Below are positions 52,299-61,245 of a DNA stretch of 64,000 bases, piece by piece. Both the position numbers and the translations under genes were made by a program. The first letter of the stretch is position 1; each line of letters opens with the position of its first letter. The DNA comes from Hyphomicrobiales bacterium (GTDB taxonomy: Bacteria; Pseudomonadota; Alphaproteobacteria; Rhizobiales; Rhizobiaceae). The notes below the pieces were generated by a model that worked only from the letters and a program-made list of their open reading frames with translations, searched no databases and was not told where the DNA came from. The stretch lies in NCBI GenBank assembly GCA_900473915.1, contig UCNG01000011.1, positions 296,976 to 360,975 of the forward strand. The letters run 5' to 3'.

Positions 52299-54811
52299 TG
52301 CATCGCCTCTCTGATCAGATCGTCCGCGGCCTCTTCAAGCAGCATTTCATCGCCCTCGCCTGCCACGCGCTCCCGCCCGATCTCAAGCATCACTGGCAGC
52401 GCCAGCGGCGAAATCCGGTCGAGCGGCTTGTGCAGCATATGCCCTTTCACACGCGCCAGCATGTCGCCGAGGCGCTTGATATCCAGAAGCCCGGTCGCCG
52501 CATCCGCGCGCGTCGCCTGCAGCAATATGTGGTCCGGCTCGTGGGTTCGCAGCACATCATAGATCAGATCGGTGGAAACCGTCACCTGACGGCCTGTCTT
52601 CTCCTGCCCCGGATGACGGCGTTCGATAAGCCCGGAAATCACGGCGCAATTGCGGAAAGTGCGTTTCAACAGGTAGCTTTCATCAAGCCATGCTTCGAGA
52701 TCATCGCCCAGCATGTCCTCGTCGAACAGGCGGGTGAGGCTGAGTTTTCCCGTGCCGATCATCGCGCCCATATCCTTGAGGCCCCAGAGACCCAGCGAAT
52801 AATCAGTGGCGACAAAGCCAAGTGGATGCGCGCCCATGCGCTCCAGACGGCGCGTCAGCAACATGCCGAGCGTCTGGTGCGCCAGCCTGCCCTCGAATGG
52901 ATAGGCAACCATGTAGAAGCGATTGCCGCGCGGAAAGGTTTCGATCAAAAGCTCGTCCGTGCCGGGCAGCACGGATTTCCATTGCTGCACTTCCAGCCAT
53001 TCCCGCACCTGTTCCGGCAGAAACTGCCAGCGCGTGCGATCGGCGAGCATGGCGCGCACCTGCGCGGCCAGATAGGTGGAAAGCGGAAACTTGCCGCCAG
53101 CATAGACAGGAATCTTGGCATCCTGTCCCGCAGCATTGGAGGCGATGCATTCGTTCTCGCGGATGCCTTCGAAACGCAGCACCTTTCCGGCAAACAGAAA
53201 CGTGTCGCCAGCCGTGAGCGTCTCAAGGAAATATTCCTCGATGCGGCCAAGGACACGCCCGCCCCTTGCACTGCTACCCTTTCCGCCACGTGTGAGCCGC
53301 ACATTCAGCTCCGGCGCCTCGACAATGGTGCCGATGTTGAGGCGATATTGCTGCGCGATGCGCGGATTGGACACTCGCCAGGTGCCGTCCACCGTCTTGC
53401 GGATTTTCGCAAACCGCTCATAGGTCTTGAGCGCATAGCCGCCGGTCGCCACGAAATCCAGGATGCGGTCGAACGTGTCTCGCGGCAGGTTCGAGTAAGG
53501 CGCGGCGCTCTGCACCTCACGGTAAAGCTGGTCGGCATTGAAAGGCTCGGCACAGGCCATGCCCAGCACATGCTGGGCCAGCACATCCAGCGCCCCCTCG
53601 ATCAGAGGCGGCGTGTCCTGCGCCCCCAGATAATTGGCATCGAGTGCGGCACGGCACTCCATCACCTCGAAACGGTTGGCGGGCACGAGGATGGCCCGGC
53701 TCGGTTCGTCCATGCGGTGGTTGGCGCGGCCGATGCGCTGCGCAAGGCGGCTCGCACCCTTTGGCGCGCCGACATGGATGACCAGATCGACATCGCCCCA
53801 GTCGATCCCTAGATCGAGCGTCGAGGTGGCGACCACAGCCCGCAATGCGTTGGCTGCCATCGCCTGCTCGACCTTGCGGCGTTGGCTGGCATCGAGTGAG
53901 CCGTGATGCAGGGCAATCGGCAGCGTATCCTCATTGACCCGCCAAAGCTCCTGAAACAGCATCTCCGCCTGACTGCGCGTATTGACGAACAAAAGCGTCG
54001 TGCGATGCCGACGGATCGCCTCATAAATATCAGGTATCGCATAGCGCGAGGAATGTCCTGCCCATGGCACCCGCTCCTCGGAATCGAGAATGGTGATTTC
54101 CGGTTTCGCCCCGCCATCGACCGTCACGAGACCGGCCATGGAACTGGTCCCGTCCTGCTCCACCAGCCAGCGGCGTAGCTCGTCGGGCTCGGCCACCGTC
54201 GCGGAAAGGCCTATGGTCTGCATTTGCGGTTGCAGGCGGCGCAGCCGCGCCAGCCCCAGCGCAAGCAAATGCCCGCGCTTGGAAATGACCAGCGAGTGCA
54301 ATTCGTCAAGCACCACGTAGCGCAGGCCCTTGAAAAACTGTTCTGCGCCCTTGGATGCGATCAACAGCGCAAGCTGCTCCGGCGTGGTCAGCAGAATATC
54401 CGGCGGCGCCAGTTTCTGTCGCTGGCGCTTGTGCGCTGGCGTATCGCCGGTGCGCGTCTCGATGGTAATGTCGAGACCCGTTTCCTCAACCGGCACTGTC
54501 AGATTGCGATGAATATCGACCGCAAGCGCCTTGAGAGGTGAAATGTAGAGCGTATGAACACCACGCTTCGCCATACCCGGTTTTTTACGGCCCTTTCGTT
54601 CCAGGTCCACCAGCGCGGGCAGAAACCCGGCCAGCGTCTTGCCGGCGCCGGTGGGCGCGATCAGGAGCGTGGACTGGCCCTGTTCGGCACGCGCCAGAAG
54701 CTCCAGCTGATGCGCGCGCGGCGACCAGCCCTTGGCCGCGAACCATTCAAGAAAACGGTCCGGCAAGGGAAAAGCGGCAGATGCGGCGGCGGGTTTCTGG
54801 TTCAGTGTCAC
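52295..54811 (-). CDS. Ligase-associated DEXH-box helicase (Lhr-like)
   Basis: The 838-residue superfamily 2 helicase has motif I APTGAGKT, motif II DELH (VLDELHSL), motif III LSATVAEPDEL and motif VI QRIGRANHR, followed by the winged-helix and C-terminal domains of the Lhr core. It should translocate on DNA using ATP in repair. It is the first gene of the leftward helicase-phosphoesterase pair and is divergent from the exonuclease-ligase pair with 123 bases between, so the four probably share a control region. Confidence 0.9.
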   Translation of the reverse strand: MTLNQKPAAASAAFPLPDRFLEWFAAKGWSPRAHQLELLARAEQGQSTLLIAPTGAGKTLAGFLPALVDLERKGRKKPGMAKRGVHTLYISPLKALAVDIHRNLTVPVEETGLDITIETRTGDTPAHKRQRQKLAPPDILLTTPEQLALLIASKGAEQFFKGLRYVVLDELHSLVISKRGHLLALGLARLRRLQPQMQTIGLSATVAEPDELRRWLVEQDGTSSMAGLVTVDGGAKPEITILDSEERVPWAGHSSRYAIPDIYEAIRRHRTTLLFVNTRSQAEMLFQELWRVNEDTLPIALHHGSLDASQRRKVEQAMAANALRAVVATSTLDLGIDWGDVDLVIHVGAPKGASRLAQRIGRANHRMDEPSRAILVPANRFEVMECRAALDANYLGAQDTPPLIEGALDVLAQHVLGMACAEPFNADQLYREVQSAAPYSNLPRDTFDRILDFVATGGYALKTYERFAKIRKTVDGTWRVSNPRIAQQYRLNIGTIVEAPELNVRLTRGGKGSSARGGRVLGRIEEYFLETLTAGDTFLFAGKVLRFEGIRENECIASNAAGQDAKIPVYAGGKFPLSTYLAAQVRAMLADRTRWQFLPEQVREWLEVQQWKSVLPGTDELLIETFPRGNRFYMVAYPFEGRLAHQTLGMLLTRRLERMGAHPLGFVATDYSLGLWGLKDMGAMIGTGKLSLTRLFDEDMLGDDLEAWLDESYLLKRTFRNCAVISGLIERRHPGQEKTGRQVTVSTDLIYDVLRTHEPDHILLQATRADAATGLLDIKRLGDMLARVKGHMLHKPLDRISPLALPVMLEIGRERVAGEGDEMLLEEAADDLIREAMQ

Positions 54812-54934
54812 GCCGTCAATCTAATCGCAGCGAAGCGAGCCGCCAAGGTGTTTGTTCACTTTTGTTCTCATTTTGTCAGCAGACGCAAGCTCCCTCCCTT
54901 TTCTGCGCAAACTTCGTGACCTATCTTGGAAACC

Positions 54935-55948
54935 ATGCGCTTCAACCAGCTTCTATGCTCTTCTCCCAAAGGCCTTTATTGCCCGCCCGGCGATTTCTAT
55001 ATCGACCCGGTGCGCCCGGTGGAACGCGCGCTCATCACCCACGGACACTCCGATCATGCCCGCTCGGGCCACACCCATGTGCTGGCAACGCGCGAAACGC
55101 TCGACATCATGGCGCTGCGCTACGGCGCAAACTTTGCAGAAGCGACGCAACCGATAAGCCTCGGCGAGAGCCTGACGATCAATGGCGTGCGGATCAGCTT
55201 TCACGGTGCGGGCCATGTGCTGGGCTCGGCCCAGATCGCGGTGGAAATGGATGGCACCCGCATCATCGCTTCAGGCGACTACAAGCGTGCGGCCGATCCG
55301 ACCTGTGCGCCGTTCGAGCCTGTCGCCTGTGATGTGTTCATCACCGAAGCGACGTTTGCACTGCCGGTATTCCGTCACCCGGATGCATCCCACGAGATCG
55401 CAACGCTTCTTAAATCGATCCGGCAGTTCCCCGAGCGGGCGCATATGGTGGGAGCCTATTCGCTCGGCAAGGCGCAGCGCGTCATCAAGCTCATCCGCGA
55501 AGCGGGCTATGCGGAGCCGATCTACATTCACGGCGCGCTGGAAAAGATCTGCGAATATTACCAGTCGCAAGGTATTGATCTCGGCGTATTGGAACCCGCC
55601 ACGCTGGAGCAGCGCGAGGTACAGCCGGATTTTGCAGGAAAGATCATCGTCGGCCCGCCATCGGCATTTTCTGACCGCTGGGCGCGACGGTTTCCCGATC
55701 CTGTTTCAGCCTTCGCCTCGGGCTGGATGCGCATCCGCCAGCGCGCCAGACAGCAGGGCGTGGAACTGCCGCTGATCATTTCCGATCATTGCGACTGGGA
55801 CGAGCTGACAGCAACCATAACGGAAATCGCTCCCGCCGAAGTGTGGGTCACGCATGGACGGGAAGAAGCCCTTGTTCGCTGGTGCGAGTTGCAGAACATA
55901 CCGGCGAAGCCGCTGCACCTCGTCGGCTATGAAGATGAGGGCGACTGA
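54935..55948 (+). CDS. Ligase-associated DNA exonuclease (MBL/beta-CASP)
   Basis: The 337-residue metallo-beta-lactamase-fold nuclease has the metal motif THGHSDHARSG (about residues 34-44), HGAGHVLGSAQI, ASGDYKR and a beta-CASP segment. It belongs to the Exo family that flanks ATP-dependent ligase genes and degrades DNA ends. ATG 54935 is chosen over a TTG three codons upstream. The last base of its stop is the first base of the ligase ATG (TGATG). Confidence 0.88.
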   Translation: MRFNQLLCSSPKGLYCPPGDFYIDPVRPVERALITHGHSDHARSGHTHVLATRETLDIMALRYGANFAEATQPISLGESLTINGVRISFHGAGHVLGSAQIAVEMDGTRIIASGDYKRAADPTCAPFEPVACDVFITEATFALPVFRHPDASHEIATLLKSIRQFPERAHMVGAYSLGKAQRVIKLIREAGYAEPIYIHGALEKICEYYQSQGIDLGVLEPATLEQREVQPDFAGKIIVGPPSAFSDRWARRFPDPVSAFASGWMRIRQRARQQGVELPLIISDHCDWDELTATITEIAPAEVWVTHGREEALVRWCELQNIPAKPLHLVGYEDEGD

Positions 55949-57567
55949 TGCGCGCTTTCGCCGAACTTCTCGACCGGCTGGTGTTGACGCCACAGCGAAA
56001 CGGCAAGCTGCGATTGCTCATCGACTATTTCCGCGCCTCACCCGACCCGGATCGCGGGGTAGCGCTGGCGGCGATCACCCGCGATCTGGAACTGCAAAGC
56101 GTAAAACCGGCCATGCTGCGCGCGCTCATTGCCGAGCGGACAGATCCGACATTGTTTGCCTATTCCTACGATTATGTCGGTGATCTTGCCGAAACGATTT
56201 CACTGATCTGGCCCGGCCCCAGCGAAACTGCTCCGGGCGCCGATCTGCCGCTTGGTATCGTGGTGCACGAATTGCAGAATGCTTCGCGCCGCGAAGGCCC
56301 GCTTCTCGTCGCCGGATGGCTCGACGTGCTTGGCATTTCCGAACGATACGCGCTATTGAAGCTCGTGACCGGCGGCTTGCGCGTCGGTGTTTCGGCCCGT
56401 CTGGCGAAGCAGGCGCTGGCGGATTTCGGCGGCGTCGACGTCGTGGAAATAGAAGAACTGTGGCACGGCCAATCGCCGCCCTATGAGGCGCTGTTCGCCT
56501 GGCTCGAAGACCGCGGTGAAAGGCCCGCCGCTACCGCAGCCGCACCATTTCGCCCCGTCATGCTGGCCACTGCGCTTGACGAAGCGGAAATTCCCGCGCT
56601 TGACGCATCCGCCTTCACTGCGGAATGGAAATGGGATGGCATTCGTGTTCAGGCTGTCGCCGAAAACGGCCTGCGCCGTCTCTATTCGCGCACCGGTGAC
56701 GATATCTCCGGCGCGTTCCCGGATGTTCTGGAAGCCATGGATTTCGAAGGCGCGATCGATGGCGAATTATTGGTCGGTCACTACGGCGAAACCGGCATAG
56801 AGACCGCCACATTCTCCGATCTCCAGCAGAGGCTGAACCGCAAGACCGTAAGCGCAAGACAGTTGCGCGATTATCCGGCCTTCGTGCGAGCCTATGACCT
56901 GTTGCAGGAAGGGAACCAGCAGACAGGCGCCGATTTACGCGCCCTGCCCTTTTTGGAGCGCCGCGCCCGCCTGCAAAGCTTTGTCAGCAGGCTCGATCCG
57001 CGCCGCTTCGATCTCTCGCCTGTCCTGCCATTTTCCAACTTTGAGGAACTGGCGCGATTTCGCGCCAATCCGCCACATCCGGTCATCGAAGGTGTCATGC
57101 TGAAGCGCCATGACAGCGCCTACCTTCCGGGCCGCCCCAAGGGACCGTGGTTCAAATGGAAGCGCGATCCTTTTACCATCGATGCGGTGATCGTCTATGC
57201 CCAGCGCGGGCATGGCAAACGGTCGAGCTATTATTCCGATTTCACCTTTGCGGTCTGGACGGGACCGGAAGATGAACCCGTGCTGGTGCCGGTCGGCAAG
57301 GCCTATTTCGGCTTTACGGATGAAGAACTGAAATTGCTGGACAAATTTGTGCGCGAGAATACCACCGAGCGCTTCGGGCCGGTGCGATCCGTACGCGCCG
57401 AACCCGATCATGGGCTGGTGGTTGAGGTTGCCTTTGAGGGTCTCAATCGCTCCACGCGCCACAAATCGGGCGTCGCCATGCGCTTTCCGCGTTTCTCGCG
57501 GCTGCGCTGGGACAAGCCGCCCCGCGAAGCGGACCGGCTTGAAACGCTGGAAAAGCTGCTATCCTGA
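55948..57567 (+). CDS. ATP-dependent DNA ligase (ligase-associated cluster type)
   Basis: The 539-residue ligase has an N-terminal helical domain (about residues 1-200), the nucleotidyltransferase motif I EWKWDGIR with the adenylated Lys228, and further motifs SRTGDDIS, FEGAIDGELLV, VEGVMLKRHD-like (IEGVMLKRHDSAYLPGRPKGPWFKWKR, motifs IV and V). An OB fold at the C-terminus follows. It seals nicks using ATP, in addition to the NAD-dependent LigA that bacteria use for replication. It is translated together with the exonuclease. Confidence 0.92.
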   Translation: MRAFAELLDRLVLTPQRNGKLRLLIDYFRASPDPDRGVALAAITRDLELQSVKPAMLRALIAERTDPTLFAYSYDYVGDLAETISLIWPGPSETAPGADLPLGIVVHELQNASRREGPLLVAGWLDVLGISERYALLKLVTGGLRVGVSARLAKQALADFGGVDVVEIEELWHGQSPPYEALFAWLEDRGERPAATAAAPFRPVMLATALDEAEIPALDASAFTAEWKWDGIRVQAVAENGLRRLYSRTGDDISGAFPDVLEAMDFEGAIDGELLVGHYGETGIETATFSDLQQRLNRKTVSARQLRDYPAFVRAYDLLQEGNQQTGADLRALPFLERRARLQSFVSRLDPRRFDLSPVLPFSNFEELARFRANPPHPVIEGVMLKRHDSAYLPGRPKGPWFKWKRDPFTIDAVIVYAQRGHGKRSSYYSDFTFAVWTGPEDEPVLVPVGKAYFGFTDEELKLLDKFVRENTTERFGPVRSVRAEPDHGLVVEVAFEGLNRSTRHKSGVAMRFPRFSRLRWDKPPREADRLETLEKLLS

Positions 57568-57590
57568 TTGGAACGTCTTTCTTTGAAGCC

Positions 57591-57633
57591 ATCTTGTCCG
57601 AAAACCGCTTCACACTTTTCGGGATGCGCTCTA
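57591..57633. repeat. Dispersed repeat of CCGAAAAcc...TTTTCGG type, copy B
   Basis: ATCTTGTCCGAAAACCGCTT then CACACTTTTCGGGATGCGCT then CTAAT is nearly identical to 31981-32024. The CCGAAAA/TTTTCGG stem lies just after the ligase stop and reaches the stop of the converging gene, so it may serve as a terminator for both. Confidence 0.75.
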
Positions 57634-58656
57634 ATCAGCTGCCGTCGACACGCGGATTTCGTAAATATTGACCGGCTTGCCGGAACCGCTCAGGTCTGAA
57701 TTGATCGTGATTGTTCCCGCACGGCCTGCCTTCTGGCCGGATGGCATTTCCATATCGAAAAGGAAATCGCTCACGGAATCGCGCACGTCGTAGCGCCTGC
57801 GTCCGCAATCGCCAAGACCGCCGAAATCGCAGTTGACCGACATCTGGGTCGTTTTGCCATCGTCGGCACGCGCCACGATGTTGAAGGTCGCGGTCTTGCC
57901 CACCAACTGATCCAGAATGCCCTCGCCCACATCGAATGTGACCGTATCTTCGGCACCGGCAGACTGAATGCGTGCGAAGCTGCGCGTGCCCTCCTGCCTG
58001 ATTTCAGCCGTGGCGCGTCCCTTGACGGACATGCGAGTGGCTTCCGAAGGCTGGAAAATGGTGATCCATTTCGCTCCGCCCGGCTCCTCGCCTTCCTTCA
58101 ATGGAGCAATATTGCCTTCGCCATGCAGCGGGTTGTTAGCCGGTCGGCTGCTCAGATCGATAAAGCTGTTATAAAGCGAATAGCCGATGAAAGCCGCAAC
58201 CGCGAGCACAAGTGCCGGAACGCCGTAGCTGTAGAAAGGCGAATGGCGCTTCTTCTTGCGGCGGTCCTTTCGTGAGACGCCACCCTCATAGCCGAGGTCG
58301 GCATTGCTGCGCTTCTTCTGCCGCGAGGTCGAGCGAATATCGCCGGTATCGAGCGCGGGCGACGTTTCCTCCACCCCGCCCAGCACGGGATCTTCCCTCA
58401 GCTGTGCATCAAGCGTGGGCTCGCGACGAGCGCTCGTCTCTCCGCCACCGGTCTTGAACTCCTGTTCGATACCGGAAATCGCATCCTTCAGGTTCTGGCG
58501 CCGCTGTTCCTTCTGCGCATCGCTGAGCGCAGTGTTGGTCGCGAGCGCGCGCTCATGCGCACCCCAGGCGGACTCATAAATTCGCTGCCGGGTCGCCGGA
58601 TTGTGTGCATCCGCCTTGGCAAATGCATTCCTGATCGCGCGCTCAATACTTTCCAA
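57631..58656 (-). CDS. Single-pass membrane protein of unknown function
   Basis: The 341-residue protein has a helical N-terminal domain (about residues 1-70, ATRQRIYESAWGAHERAL...), a disordered charged linker, a basic patch (RKDRRKKKRH, 129-138) and one transmembrane helix (143-163). A beta-rich periplasmic domain (about 195-341) follows with DFGGLGDCGRRRYDV and TITINSDLSGSGKPVNIYEIRV, perhaps a carbohydrate-binding-like sandwich. I do not recognise a family. TTGGAAAG precedes the ATG. Confidence 0.7.
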   Translation of the reverse strand: MESIERAIRNAFAKADAHNPATRQRIYESAWGAHERALATNTALSDAQKEQRRQNLKDAISGIEQEFKTGGGETSARREPTLDAQLREDPVLGGVEETSPALDTGDIRSTSRQKKRSNADLGYEGGVSRKDRRKKKRHSPFYSYGVPALVLAVAAFIGYSLYNSFIDLSSRPANNPLHGEGNIAPLKEGEEPGGAKWITIFQPSEATRMSVKGRATAEIRQEGTRSFARIQSAGAEDTVTFDVGEGILDQLVGKTATFNIVARADDGKTTQMSVNCDFGGLGDCGRRRYDVRDSVSDFLFDMEMPSGQKAGRAGTITINSDLSGSGKPVNIYEIRVSTAAD

Positions 58657-59051
58657 AGGCTGCTCTTCCCTTGTTCGTTTTTCCCGCCGTTTCTTTGCGC
58701 CCTCAACAGGAGCAAGCGGTTCCCGATGCAGACGGTTTCATAAGCCTCAGCGAAATTAACGTCTGAATCAAGGCATTTACCTGTTCATCACCCGCTTTGA
58801 CTAGCCGATAAGCTTAACAGAGACACCAAATATTAACTCTAAATGCGGTTTTCCCCCATCCGTATAGTTTTTACAGCGCCGAACACCGCCCCCAGGTGAG
58901 CCACACCTCCGGAAGTATATTGCCGATTCCCTCGCCTTCGATCATTTCGGCAAAGGTCTGCGAGTGGCTATCGAAGGCAGACTGGCGGCAACAGACACGT
59001 TCGCACGCTTTTGATATTGCCGTTGGGCAAGGAAATGTTACAGGTATTACA
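58657..59051. other. Intergenic stretch before the nitronate monooxygenase-like gene
   Basis: This 395-base gap is AT-rich between 58740 and 58870. It has no supported gene and carries the upstream part of the next promoter. Confidence 0.45.
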
Positions 59052-59067
59052 TTTACGGAAACGTCAA
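59052..59067 (+). promoter_or_regulatory. Copy of the beta-oxidation operator
   Basis: TTTACGGAAACGTCAA is the exact inverse of 42383-42398, part of the palindromic promoter of the beta-oxidation operon. It lies 19 bases before the start codon of the flavoprotein gene, so it should be a repressor or activator site of the same regulator. Confidence 0.65.
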
Positions 59068-59086
59068 TCATGGAGGAGGATTGAAA

Positions 59087-60055
59087 ATGGCCTTGCCGGA
59101 TATTCTGAAAAGCAGACTGCGCATCCCGGTGGTTGGTGCTCCCCTATTCATCATTTCGCATCCGGCTCTGGTGATGGCGCAGTGCAAGGCAGGCGTCGTC
59201 GGTTCCTTTCCTGCTCTCAATGCCCGCCCGGAAGCGCAACTCGATGAATGGCTGGCGGAAATCACCGAAGGGCTTGCTGCCCACGACAAGGCCAATCCGG
59301 ACCGGCCCTCAGCACCTTTCGCCGTCAACCAGATCGTACATCGTTCCAACAAGCGGCTTGAGCACGATCTCGGCCTCTGTGTGAAATACAAGGTGCCGAT
59401 CGTCATCTCGTCGCTCGGCGCGGTGCCCGAAGTAAATGCGGCAATCCATTCCTACGGTGGCATCGTCCTCCATGATGTCATCAACAACCGTCATGCCAAT
59501 TCGGCAATCCGCAAGGGCGCGGACGGCCTTATCGCCGTGGCAGCCGGTGCGGGCGGTCATGCTGGTTCGCTCTCGCCCTTCGCGCTCGTGCAGGAAATCC
59601 GCTCCTGGTTCGACGGCCCCCTGCTCCTTTCGGGCGCCATCGCCAACGGCAACTCGATCCTTGCCGCGCAGGCCATGGGTGCCGATCTTGCCTATATCGG
59701 CTCGCCCTTCATTGCCACGACAGAAGCGCGCGCGACAGATGCCTATAAACAGATGATCGTCGACTCGAGTTCCTCCGACATCGTCTATTCCAACTACTTT
59801 ACCGGGATCGCAGGCAACTACCTGAAGCCGTCCATCGCCAATTCGGGCATGGACCCCGACAATCTGCCGGAGGCCGACCCTTCCAAGATGGACTTCGACA
59901 AGGCGCAGCAGGAAGGCGCCAAGGCCTGGAAGGATATCTGGGGCTGCGGCCAGGGCATCGGCGCTATCCACGAAGTGGCCCCCGCCGGGGAATTGATTGA
60001 CCGTCTTGAGCGTGAGTATAAGGAAGCTCGCCAGCGTCTTTGCGCGAGCGTATGA
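59087..60055 (+). CDS. Nitronate monooxygenase-like flavoprotein (NMO/2-nitropropane dioxygenase family)
   Basis: The 322-residue TIM-barrel FMN enzyme has an N-terminal LRIPVVGAPLFIISHPALVMAQCKAG, the GxxxGSF segment (VVGSFPALNAR), the phosphate-binding AAGAGGHAG and GGADLAYIGSPF-like (GADLAYIGSPFIAT) motifs. The family includes nitronate monooxygenases and enoyl reductases. Sharing an operator with the beta-oxidation operon suggests work on acyl-CoA or toxic nitronates linked to it; this is inference. A strong GGAGGAGG sets the ATG at 59087. Confidence 0.85.
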   Translation: MALPDILKSRLRIPVVGAPLFIISHPALVMAQCKAGVVGSFPALNARPEAQLDEWLAEITEGLAAHDKANPDRPSAPFAVNQIVHRSNKRLEHDLGLCVKYKVPIVISSLGAVPEVNAAIHSYGGIVLHDVINNRHANSAIRKGADGLIAVAAGAGGHAGSLSPFALVQEIRSWFDGPLLLSGAIANGNSILAAQAMGADLAYIGSPFIATTEARATDAYKQMIVDSSSSDIVYSNYFTGIAGNYLKPSIANSGMDPDNLPEADPSKMDFDKAQQEGAKAWKDIWGCGQGIGAIHEVAPAGELIDRLEREYKEARQRLCASV

Positions 60056-60319
60056 TTCTCTGGTTGTCGACCGCGCTGGCTTGACGGCTGGCGCGGGCTC
60101 CAACCACGCACATCCACAAAGACAATCGCTTTTGTGCAGCTGAAGACAGCTTCTTTCAGCATTGCCGGGCGCTGACGATGCGCATGTTGTGAAAGCTTTT
60201 GAACAAACATACAGATTGTTTGATTTGGGCCTTGCTTTCCTCCATGCTTTTGGTTATCAGCGCACCGTCCAGCCGGAAACGGTTGGCTTCCTTCGGGAAA
60301 ATGGAACACACTGTTCCGG

Positions 60320-60395
60320 GCCGCTTTAGCTCAGTTGGTAGAGCACATCATTCGTAATGATGGGGTCGCGTGTTCGAGTCACGCAAGCGGCACCA
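60320..60395 (+). tRNA. tRNA-Thr (anticodon CGT)
   Basis: A complete cloverleaf is visible. The acceptor stem is GCCGCTT with AAGCGGC, the D stem GCTC/GAGC, the anticodon stem CATCA/TGATG, and the loop TTCGTAA has CGT at 60353-60355. The T arm is GCGTG-TTCGAGT-CACGC, and the CCA end is encoded (60393-60395). It decodes ACG threonine codons. Confidence 0.96.
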
Positions 60396-60665
60396 AAAAA
60401 TCAATGACTTAGCTTGTTTTCGTTTTCACCATATTGATGCTAGCAATCAAATTGCAATCACCTTCGTTACTCGTAATTTGCACTGCAAAACTGCTTTATT
60501 GTAACCCGCAATATGAGATGGCAGTGACCGGGAATATCTGGGATTTACCGGGAAGGCATGAAAAACCCTGGAAGACCGGGCTTCTGAAGGATCGTACGGG
60601 AAAACGCCAGAATACCCGATCTGCGCGTCAGGTACGAATGTTTGAAAACAGCCTTCAGGCACCGA
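60396..60665. other. Intergenic stretch after tRNA-Thr
   Basis: The 270-base gap is less GC-rich than the surroundings. It has no recognised gene, repeat or clear terminator for the tRNA. Confidence 0.45.
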
Positions 60666-61241
60666 TTATCGCTTGTAATCCCAAAGCGACTTGTTGCTTG
60701 ACGAAACCGCGATCGCACCCTGTTTCATTGCCGCAGCAGCATCCGCCTCATTGCAGATAAAGCCAGAAGCCACGATGGGCGGCAGGCGGCGCTTGTCCTC
60801 CACTGAAAGATAGCCAAGCATCGGCGAAGGCATAATCTGCACCAGGTTGGGCGCGCTTTGCGAGATCGCCTTCAGGCTGCGTGGCCACGTGGAGCGGTCG
60901 GTCACAAAAACCTTCTGCATGGTCAGAAGGCCGCATTGCGCGGCCTTCTGGATGGTTGGAACGCGGGTCGACAGCAGTACCGAAATACCGATCTCCGCAA
61001 GAAACTCGATGGCTCCCTTGTCCTGCGACAGGCCTTCGCAACTGTCGATGTTCAGGACAATCAGCTTGTTGCTTTTCTTGAGCGCATTCAGCACTTCGGC
61101 CACATGGCGCAAGGCGATGTTGGCGACTATGCCTACTTCCGCCTTGCTGTCCAGAAATGCCTGAAGATTGTCCACGCCGTAGAGCGTCGCCATGACTGGC
61201 GCCCGCAAAAGCCGCTCACCGATCGTCCTATCCAATGTCAT
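60666..61241 (-). CDS. glpP: Glycerol-3-phosphate responsive antiterminator, GlpP family
   Basis: The 191-residue protein matches the GlpP family (a TIM-barrel-like fold): APVMATLYGVDNLQAFLDSKAEVG, VLNIDSCEGLSQDKGAIEFL, VFVTDRSTW and VQIMPSPMLGYLSVED. In Bacillus the family binds glycerol 3-phosphate and lets transcription pass a terminator before glpD. Here it is the third gene after GlpD- and FAD-oxidase genes, in the same direction, with a four-base gap. Its RNA target in this organism is unknown. Confidence 0.85.
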   Translation of the reverse strand: MTLDRTIGERLLRAPVMATLYGVDNLQAFLDSKAEVGIVANIALRHVAEVLNALKKSNKLIVLNIDSCEGLSQDKGAIEFLAEIGISVLLSTRVPTIQKAAQCGLLTMQKVFVTDRSTWPRSLKAISQSAPNLVQIMPSPMLGYLSVEDKRRLPPIVASGFICNEADAAAAMKQGAIAVSSSNKSLWDYKR

Positions 61242-61245
61242 TTCA

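Noticed and set aside
60434-60760. 108-residue plus-strand frame after tRNA-Thr
   Set aside because: It overlaps the 3' end of glpP in antisense, lacks a ribosome site and has no family pattern.
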